Assembly (NCBI GenBank): GCA_009774535.1
Contig: VSNY01000146.1
Span: forward strand, 1 to 9,948
DNA: 9,948 nt
Source of the DNA: Lachnospiraceae bacterium
GTDB lineage: Bacteria; Bacillota; Clostridia; Lachnospirales; Lachnospiraceae
Reading direction: 5' to 3'
The position numbers and the translations under genes were made by a program. Every line of letters begins with the position of its first letter. The first letter of the stretch is position 1. Below the pieces are notes generated by a model, which saw only the letters and a list, made by a program, of their open reading frames with translations, had not been told where the DNA came from and made no database searches. This document shows positions 6,128-9,948 of this stretch, in pieces.

Positions 6128-6742
6128 TTATCGGCGGGAATCCGTTTGCAGCAATAGACAGCAGAACGCTGGCGGTCGCGGATAATTGTAAATTATCTAT
6201 GCTGTGGGGGGATCATCTGAAAAAATATAAAGAGATTGATGTATCTTACATCCCTTCCCTTACGACCATTTATGCACGTTCCGGAAATTATGAGAGGATA
6301 AAGATCGGTGAGGAATTGCGCTCCGCAGATATTTCATCTTCCAAGATTAAAGTGCTTGACGAAAAGACTCTGCAGGCGCCGGAAGAGGCAAAGCTTGATC
6401 ACCTGGACTACCGTTCAAGCGGAATTTGTGAATAAAAGCGGCGGTGGAGTCCTGTTTGAAAACTAATTTTTCGATCCATGTAAAAATATAGTTGACAGCA
6501 AAACAAACTATCAGGGGATTGACCCTGAAAAACAGTGGAATCTGGATATGATCGCCGCATCTCCGCAGGAAATAATTCCTGGCGGGAACGCTGCAGATAT
6601 TAAAGTGGCGGTCATTGATTCCGGTGTTGGATTTACAACGGATATTGATGTCGAAAGATCCGTAAATCTGATTCCGGGTGAAGAAGAAGTCATTCCTTTT
6701 TACGAAGACGTAACCGGCAGCGCATACCGGATTCTTCTGTAA
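6124..6742 (+). pseudogene. Broken N-terminal part of a subtilisin-like (S8) serine protease
   Basis: The second half reads KQWNLDMI, then DIKVAVIDSGVGF, then FYEDVTGS. WNLDMI before IKVAVIDSG is the start of the S8 catalytic domain, and the Asp coded at 6617-6619 is the expected catalytic Asp. Active relatives continue with (D/E)D.TGHGT, which carries the catalytic His. Here TG is followed by SAYRILL and a stop, so the His and the later Asn and Ser are missing. Upstream, 6124-6435 in another frame (LFIGGNPFAAIDSRTLAVAD through LDHLDYRSS) looks like its propeptide or N-terminal domain. A shift near 6400-6420 moves the reading to the protease frame (EFVNKSGGGVLFEN), where an in-frame TAA interrupts at 6464-6466. 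It therefore carries a frameshift, a nonsense codon and a 3' truncation. The S8 call for 6500-6720 is good; joining the upstream segment to it is inferred. No RBS or promoter was seen, and the 5' end abuts the antisense permease scrap. Confidence 0.68.
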
Positions 6743-6749
6743 TCAGTTA

Positions 6750-6860
6750 TCAATAAGACTTCAGTTCATATTTACAGTCATATCCTCCCAATTCCCGCAT
6801 AAGATAAACCAACAAAGTTGTCCGCCAAACCACTACTTGCCCATAAGGATCAGCTCCAAA
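6750..6860 (-). pseudogene. Possible C-terminal fragment of an unrecognised protein
   Basis: On the minus strand a 36-codon open stretch ends with the stop at 6750-6752. It reads FGADPYGQVVVWRTTLLVYL followed by MRELGGYDCKYELKSY. The composition is protein-like: balanced, with aromatic and charged residues. Above an in-frame TGA (6861-6863) the same frame stays open and plausible (YFFVKATGSLHKIV), up to a further stop near 6930. It has no start codon with an RBS and lies between the broken protease and the oxidoreductase promoter, so it is best read as the decayed tail of a lost gene. I do not recognise the family. It could be chance. Confidence 0.3.
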
Positions 6861-6938
6861 TCAGACAATTTTGTGCAGACTGCCAGTTGCTTTTACAAAA
6901 AAATACAAATTGCACTCTGATTTATACAACTAACAATC

Positions 6939-6967
6939 TTTACAAGTGAGGAAATTAGTGCTAAAAT
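6939..6967 (+). promoter_or_regulatory. Strong SigA-type promoter of pyruvate:ferredoxin oxidoreductase
   Basis: TTTACA (6939-6944), an exact 17-bp spacer and TAAAAT (6962-6967), with TG at 6959-6960 making an extended -10. Transcription should start near 6974, about 40 bases before the ATG. A small hairpin (AGTCG 6978-6982 with CGACT 6988-6992) lies at the very start of the message and could stabilise the 5' end. No Rex-type TTGTTAA...TTAACAA operator is seen. Confidence 0.72.
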
Positions 6968-6999
6968 TGATGTATAAAGTCGATTCCCGACTAATAAAG

Positions 7000-7006
7000 A
7001 AGGAGG
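7000..7006 (+). promoter_or_regulatory. Ribosome binding site fixing the oxidoreductase start
   Basis: AAGGAGG is a near-perfect match to the 16S rRNA tail and lies 9 bp before the ATG at 7016. No other in-frame start nearby has such a site. Confidence 0.85.
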
Positions 7007-7015
7007 ATAATCATA

Positions 7016-9948
7016 ATGCCTAGAGCAAAAAAATCTATGGACGGTAATACAGCTGCAGCTCATGTAGCATATGCGTATACTGAAGTCGCAGCTATTTACC
7101 CAATCACCCCATCCAGCCCAATGGCAGACACCGTTGACCAGTGGTCTGCAGCAGGACAGGACAACATTTTCGGAAATCAGGTAAAAGTAGTAGAAATGGA
7201 ATCAGAAGCAGGTGCAGCAGGCGCCGTACACGGCTCTCTTGCAGCAGGTGCGCTGACAACGACTTTTACAGCTTCCCAGGGTCTGCTGCTGATGATCCCG
7301 AATATGTACAAAATTGCCGGCGAGCAGCTTCCGTGTGTATTTGATGTATCTGCGCGTACCGTTTCCACACAGTCTTTGAATATTTTTGGTGACCATAGTG
7401 ATGTTTATGCCTGCCGTCAGACTGGCTTTGCTATGCTGTGCGAAACAAATCCGCAGGAAGTTATGGACTTAAGCCCGGTTGCACATCTGGCAACGATTGA
7501 AGGCAAAGTTCCATTCTTAAACTTCTTCGACGGATTCCGTACTTCTCATGAGATCCAAAAGATCGAAACATGGGATTACGCAGATCTGAAAGAAATGTGC
7601 AATATGGATGCAGTCAAAGCATTCCGTGACCATGCGCTGAATCCGGAACATCCGGCTATGCGCGGTTCTCATGAGAATGGCGACGTATTCTTCCAGCATC
7701 GTGAGGCATGCAACAAGGTATATGAAGAACTGCCTGCAGTTGTATCCAAATATATGGCCAAAGTGAATGAAAAGCTTGGCACAAACTACGACCTGTTCAA
7801 TTACTATGGCGCAGAAGATGCAGAGCGCGTGATCGTAGCTATGGGCTCCATCAATGACGTGGCGGAAGAAGTAATTGATTATTTAGTGGCAAAGGGTGAA
7901 AAAGTCGGCTTAGTAAAAGTACGTTTATACCGTCCATGGGTTCCGGAAGCATTTACAAAAGTACTTCCGAAGACAGTGAAGAAAGTAGCTGTATTGGACA
8001 GAACCAAAGAGCCAGGTTCTTTAGGCGATCCGTTATACTTAGACGTAGCTGCTACGCTGCGTGAAGCAGGACTTGATACGATTGTTCTGACAGGCGGACG
8101 TTACGGCTTAGGTTCCAAAGATACACCGCCTTCTTCTGTATTCGCTGTATACAAAGAATTAGAGAAAGAAGCTCCGAAGCCTCGTTTTACCATCGGTATC
8201 GTAGACGATGTGACCAACTTAAGCTTACCAGAAGTAAAACCAGCTCCAATCACATCTGCAGAAGGCACAAAAGAATGCAAGTTCTGGGGTCTTGGCGGTG
8301 ATGGTACAGTAGGTGCGAACAAGAACTCTACCAAGATTATCGGCGATCATACAGATAAATTTATCCAGGCATACTTCCAGTATGACTCTAAGAAAACAGG
8401 CGGCGTAACAATTTCCCATCTGCGTTTTGGCGACAAACCGATCCGCAGCCCATACTATATCAATCAGGCAGATTTCGTGGCATGCCACAACCCTGCTTAT
8501 GTAAACAAGGGCTTTAAGATGGTGCAGGACGTGAAACCAGGCGGCGTATTTATGATTAACTGCCAGTGGAACGATGAAGAGTTAGAGCATCACTTAAATG
8601 CTGAAGCAAAGAAATACATTGCTGACAACAACATTCAGTTATATACAATTAACGCGATCGACAAAGCGATTGAGATCGGCATGGGCAAACGTACCAACAC
8701 GATCTTACAGTCCGCATTCTTCAAACTGGCTAACGTAATGCCGATCGAAGACGCAGTGAACTTTATGAAAGAAGCTGCTAAAAAATCTTACGGTAAGAAG
8801 GGCAACGACATTGTAGAAATGAACTACAAAGCAATCGATGCCGGCGTTGATGCCGTACATAAAGTAGAAATCCCTGCTTCCTGGTCCAATCCGGCAGCAG
8901 ATCCGGCTCCGGCTGAATTAAAGGGCCGTCCGGCAACCGTAAAGATGGTAAAAGAACTGATGGAGCCGATCTCTATTATGGACGGCGACAGCCTTCCGGT
9001 ATCCGCATTTATGGGCAATCCGGACGGGCAGTTTGAACATGGCGCATCTGCTTACGAAAAACGCGGAACAGCCGTTACCGTTCCGGAATGGGATGCTGAA
9101 AAATGTATTCAGTGTAACCAGTGTGCATTTGTATGTTCGCATGCAACCATTCGTCCGTTTATGTTAAGCGGCGACGAAGTAAAAGCAGCTCCGGATCAGA
9201 TCAAGCTTGCTGACATGAAGCCAAAGGCTGGCGAATACAAGTATACAATGAGCGTATCCCCGTTAGATTGTATGGGATGCGGCGAATGTATCACCGTCTG
9301 CCCGGTAGGCGCAATCAAGATGGTTCCACAGGAATCCCAGGCAGCAGAACAGCCGGTATTCGACTATCTGGTAGCAAACGTAGGCAAAAAACCTGGTATG
9401 CCAGCAGACAATACCGTCAAAGGTTCTCAGTTCAACCAGCCGCTGCTTGAGTTCTCAGGCTCTTGTGCAGGCTGTGCGGAGACTTCTTATGCAAGACTGA
9501 TAACACAGCTGTTTGGTGAGCATATGTATATCTCCAATGCAACAGGATGTTCCTCCATCTGGGGCGGTCCTGCAGCTACCTCACCATACACGGTACACAA
9601 AGATTCCCAGAAGGGACCGGCTTGGGCGAACTCCTTATTTGAAGACAACGCAGAGCACGGCTTTGGTATGCAGATCGGCCAGCAGGTACTTCGTGACCAG
9701 GCAATCGCAAGCGCAAAGAAATGTGCAGAATCTGACAAAGCAGACGCTGCATTAAAAGACGCATTTGCGAAATTTATGGAAACAAAAGATGATACAAGAG
9801 CAAACGCTCCTGCAGCAGACGCATTAATCGCAGAACTGCAAAAAGCAGCAGCAGCCGGATGTCCGGACGCAGCAGCAGCGATCGATAAGAAAGATTACCT
9901 TGCGAAGAAATCCGTATGGATCTTCGGTGGCGACGGATGGGCATACGA
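7016..9948 (+). CDS. nifJ: Pyruvate:ferredoxin (flavodoxin) oxidoreductase, 3' end outside window
   Basis: A cytoplasmic, oxygen-sensitive enzyme that converts pyruvate and CoA to acetyl-CoA and CO2 with reduction of ferredoxin or flavodoxin. The first 977 codons are present; single-chain enzymes of this family have about 1,170-1,200 residues, so roughly 200 are missing. Visible in order: domain I with YPITPSSPMAD (Thr31), VVEMESEAGAAGA (Glu64, the thiamine-activating Glu position) and SARTVST (Arg114); domain II around ERVIVAMGSINDVAEEVIDY; the gamma domain starting GLGGDGTVGANKNSTKII; and a two-cluster ferredoxin domain with CIQCNQCAFVC (Cys697, 700, 703, 707) and CMGCGECITVCP (Cys752, 755, 758, 762). 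Then come SCAGCAE and NATGCSSIWGG, ligands of the third cluster, and at the very end GDGWAY, the thiamine-diphosphate motif. No break is seen. Arg codons are mostly CGT/CGC, unlike the upstream genes, which suits a highly expressed enzyme. It is also known as por/pfo; here it is likely catabolic, not dedicated to nitrogen fixation. Confidence 0.97.
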   Translation, partial: MPRAKKSMDGNTAAAHVAYAYTEVAAIYPITPSSPMADTVDQWSAAGQDNIFGNQVKVVEMESEAGAAGAVHGSLAAGALTTTFTASQGLLLMIPNMYKIAGEQLPCVFDVSARTVSTQSLNIFGDHSDVYACRQTGFAMLCETNPQEVMDLSPVAHLATIEGKVPFLNFFDGFRTSHEIQKIETWDYADLKEMCNMDAVKAFRDHALNPEHPAMRGSHENGDVFFQHREACNKVYEELPAVVSKYMAKVNEKLGTNYDLFNYYGAEDAERVIVAMGSINDVAEEVIDYLVAKGEKVGLVKVRLYRPWVPEAFTKVLPKTVKKVAVLDRTKEPGSLGDPLYLDVAATLREAGLDTIVLTGGRYGLGSKDTPPSSVFAVYKELEKEAPKPRFTIGIVDDVTNLSLPEVKPAPITSAEGTKECKFWGLGGDGTVGANKNSTKIIGDHTDKFIQAYFQYDSKKTGGVTISHLRFGDKPIRSPYYINQADFVACHNPAYVNKGFKMVQDVKPGGVFMINCQWNDEELEHHLNAEAKKYIADNNIQLYTINAIDKAIEIGMGKRTNTILQSAFFKLANVMPIEDAVNFMKEAAKKSYGKKGNDIVEMNYKAIDAGVDAVHKVEIPASWSNPAADPAPAELKGRPATVKMVKELMEPISIMDGDSLPVSAFMGNPDGQFEHGASAYEKRGTAVTVPEWDAEKCIQCNQCAFVCSHATIRPFMLSGDEVKAAPDQIKLADMKPKAGEYKYTMSVSPLDCMGCGECITVCPVGAIKMVPQESQAAEQPVFDYLVANVGKKPGMPADNTVKGSQFNQPLLEFSGSCAGCAETSYARLITQLFGEHMYISNATGCSSIWGGPAATSPYTVHKDSQKGPAWANSLFEDNAEHGFGMQIGQQVLRDQAIASAKKCAESDKADAALKDAFAKFMETKDDTRANAPAADALIAELQKAAAAGCPDAAAAIDKKDYLAKKSVWIFGGDGWAY

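Noticed and set aside
5928..6185. Plus-strand open frame of 85 codons after the chemoreceptor
   Set aside because: The minus strand of the same bases carries the permease signature. The plus-strand frame shows no recognisable domain and starts right after the chemoreceptor stop without an RBS.
6094..6435. Intact small gene starting at TTG 6094
   Set aside because: There is no RBS before the TTG, its first ten codons overlap the antisense permease fragment, and its end runs into the protease frame after a frameshift. It is better treated as part of the pseudogene.

Overview
The window suggests a Firmicute of the class Clostridia, most plausibly a Lachnospiraceae-like anaerobe. The reasons are Gram-positive style AGGAGG ribosome binding sites before nearly every gene, an OmpR-type two-component system followed by PepSY-repeat exported proteins, a chemoreceptor with a QENAAST-type methylation helix, and a single-chain pyruvate:ferredoxin oxidoreductase. 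This is an inference from gene content and style; no taxonomic marker gene is present.

Layout, all intact genes on the + strand. (1) 1-116: last 37 codons of an OmpR-family response regulator. Its stop overlaps the start of a sensor histidine kinase (113-1471) by ATGA, so the pair is translationally coupled. (2) 1472-1546: a short regulatory gap with two 11-bp direct repeats ending 8 bp before a -10 box that has no good -35. This is the classic layout of an OmpR-family activated promoter. (3) 1547-2410 and 2457-3203: two exported proteins, each made of three PepSY repeats. The first is a lipoprotein and the second has an ordinary signal peptide. A strong intrinsic terminator (3247-3296) closes this unit. 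The simplest model is that the kinase/regulator pair senses something at the envelope and switches on the PepSY pair, which acts outside the membrane and may feed back on the sensor.

(4) 3301-3446: a 41-bp stretch of pure A/T followed by a good extended -10 promoter drives a monocistronic 825-aa methyl-accepting chemotaxis receptor (3447-5924). Its outer region of about 400 residues is unusually large and seems to contain a beta-rich, carbohydrate-binding-like domain inserted between helical segments.

(5) 5925-6940: about 1 kb with no intact gene, which reads as a gene graveyard. It holds an antisense fragment of an FtsX-type ABC permease (5972-6127, - strand), the front part of a subtilisin-like S8 protease with a frameshift, an internal stop and a cut just before the catalytic His (about 6124-6742, + strand), and a possible C-terminal fragment of an unrecognised protein (about 6750-6860, - strand).

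(6) 6939-9948: a strong promoter (TTTACA-17-TAAAAT with TG extension), a good RBS and the first 977 codons of pyruvate:ferredoxin oxidoreductase, which runs off the end of the window. Arginine codons in this gene are mostly CGT/CGC, unlike the CGG/AGG/AGA-rich genes upstream, as expected for a highly expressed central-metabolism enzyme.

The points most worth following are the probable operator linking the two-component system to the PepSY pair, the chemoreceptor's unusual sensor domain, and the mosaic of decayed fragments. I found no CRISPR array, tRNA, rRNA, complete insertion sequence or clear riboswitch.
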